Source of the DNA: Flavobacteriales bacterium
Lineage (GTDB): Bacteria; Bacteroidota; Bacteroidia; Flavobacteriales_D; Cryomorphaceae
NCBI GenBank assembly: GCA_020200995.1
Contig: JAIVHQ010000054.1
Coordinates: 1 to 6,634, forward strand
Direction: 5' to 3'
Length of the DNA stretch: 6,634 nucleotides
Shown: positions 5,752 through 6,634 of the stretch, piece after piece
Numbering within the stretch: position 1 is the stretch's first letter
Layout: each line of letters begins with the position of its first letter
The notes under the pieces: generated by a model
Told to the model about the DNA's origin: nothing
The model's database searches: none
The model's input: the letters and a program-made list of their open reading frames with translations, nothing else
Translations under genes and position numbers: made by a program

Positions 5752-6634
5752 ATGAAAAAACTGTACTACTTATTCATGTTTATGGGAATGGCATCCGTTG
5801 CTGTTGCCCAATCGGCAAAACAGGTGCCCGAGTCCAATCAACTTCTCAAACACTCGCAGATTGACGGGATCGAGCAAGCACCGACTTACGTCAAGCCCGT
5901 TGTAAAGCCCGTTCAGACAAGGGGAGAGGTCATCTGGGAGGATGATTTTTCAGAAACTTCAAATTGGACATCTTTTAATTCAAGTACCCCTACCCCCATT
6001 GATTGGGAAATCATTACTGACAATACAGTGGCACCATTCGGAGGTTTAAATCCAATGATGCTTCCCACTGCCGATAATGGTTTTGGATTTATCAATGCCG
6101 ACGTAGGTGGAGATGGGTCACAGCAAAATGCTACCCTTCACATTGTAGATCCAATCGACCTTACAGGTGTCGACAATGTCGCGGTTCAGTTTTATCACGT
6201 GACGCGTAATTTCGCATCAACTTATTCCGTTGTCTACAGCCTGGATGCAGGCGATACCTGGAATACTGTGCCTGTAGCTTCGGCTCCTCCATCGGGTAAC
6301 ACCGATGCAGCCAACACATCAAATCCGGAATTGGCCATTGTAGACCTTTCAGCACAAATTGGTAACCAACCTCAAGTGTGGATTGGATTTCGTTACGTGG
6401 CCAGCTGGGGATGGTTTTGGGCAGTGGACGATGTCTCACTGGCAGAGAGCCCTGACAACTACATTACCCTGAAAGATGCCTGGTACGATGAATGGGCCAC
6501 CATTAAAGATCCCGATGTATTCAACGGTCTCTTCGGTCCCGACATCGACATGGTACAGAGCTATGAATATGCTTTTTACAAAGCAGATCAGGTGCGTCCC
6601 CTCACTTTCACTGCTGATGTTCAAAACCTCGGTA
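5752..6634 (+). CDS. Secreted protein paralogous to the upstream gene, cut at the right edge
   Basis: The frame is open from ATG 5752 to the window end, giving 294 complete codons with no stop, so the gene continues beyond it. Residues 1-19 are a signal peptide (MKK, hydrophobic core, cleavage after A-V-A before Q20). The linker contains a small repeat, VKPVVKPV. A jelly-roll-like domain spans about 61-232, with WEDDFS (62-67), TADNGF (106-111) and WAVDD (223-227). The first protein has the matching marks EDDFS, TADNGF (113-118) and WAVDD. Residues 236-294 are the module 78% identical to residues 249-307 of the neighbour, whereas the domain before it is clearly more diverged. By analogy the unseen part should hold an Ig-like segment and a T9SS sorting domain; this is inference. 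It has more lysines than its neighbour and is more AT-rich. The short gap, shared leader and terminator-separated layout indicate a tandem duplication with separate expression. Its specific function is unknown. Confidence 0.88.
   Translation, partial: MKKLYYLFMFMGMASVAVAQSAKQVPESNQLLKHSQIDGIEQAPTYVKPVVKPVQTRGEVIWEDDFSETSNWTSFNSSTPTPIDWEIITDNTVAPFGGLNPMMLPTADNGFGFINADVGGDGSQQNATLHIVDPIDLTGVDNVAVQFYHVTRNFASTYSVVYSLDAGDTWNTVPVASAPPSGNTDAANTSNPELAIVDLSAQIGNQPQVWIGFRYVASWGWFWAVDDVSLAESPDNYITLKDAWYDEWATIKDPDVFNGLFGPDIDMVQSYEYAFYKADQVRPLTFTADVQNLG
6457..6633 (+). other. Conserved 59-residue module, copy 2
   Basis: Residues 236-294 of the second secreted protein align without gaps to copy 1 at 4225-4401. 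Identical stretches include AWYDEW, FNGLFG, DIDMV, SYEY, VRPLTFT and VQNLG. Differences are scattered, most at polar positions. The window ends just at this module, so its right boundary in this protein cannot be seen. Confidence 0.75.

Noticed and set aside
4174..6624. Similar minus-strand open frames opposite both secreted genes (4174-4413 and 6436-6624)
   Set aside because: Their mutual similarity is a by-product of the highly conserved sense-strand module; no independent evidence supports antisense proteins.

Overview
The window looks like chromosomal DNA from a free-living, possibly aquatic member of the Bacteroidetes (Bacteroidota), most likely near the Flavobacteriales. Three things support this. 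One secreted protein ends in a type IX secretion (T9SS) sorting domain, and T9SS is confined to this phylum. None of the three start codons has a Shine-Dalgarno sequence. The upstream regions carry the phylum's -7 promoter element, TAnnTTTG or a one-mismatch version. The genus cannot be named from this sequence alone.

Layout, left to right. Bases 1-174 are an upstream region with back-to-back -7-like elements, and possibly the first codons of a divergent gene running off the left edge. Bases 175-3069 hold a complete gcvP, the single-chain glycine dehydrogenase (P-protein) of the glycine cleavage system; an 11-bp tandem duplication spans its stop codon. A strong intrinsic terminator follows (3118-3164). 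A roughly 260-bp AT-rich stretch without a gene contains an odd bulged hairpin flanked by a 10-bp direct repeat. A well-spaced Bacteroidetes promoter then drives a complete 686-residue secreted protein (3481-5541), followed by its own terminator (5568-5599). A second promoter and leader precede a paralogous secreted protein that starts at 5752 and is cut off by the right edge.

The genes fall into two unrelated units. gcvP is a housekeeping one-carbon metabolism gene, apparently monocistronic, with no gcvT or gcvH in view. The two secreted proteins form a tandem pair, each with its own promoter; the first has its own terminator. Both have a signal peptide and a jelly-roll-like N-terminal domain. 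A 59-residue module then follows that is about 78% identical between the two, although the preceding domain has diverged strongly. The first also has an Ig/CARDB-like segment, an unrecognised beta-rich region and the T9SS sorting domain. The function is probably at the cell surface or extracellular, but the sequence does not identify a ligand or enzyme activity.

No CRISPR array, tRNA, rRNA, transposase or obvious defence system is present. The best candidate for something undescribed is the tandem secreted family and its unusually conserved central module.
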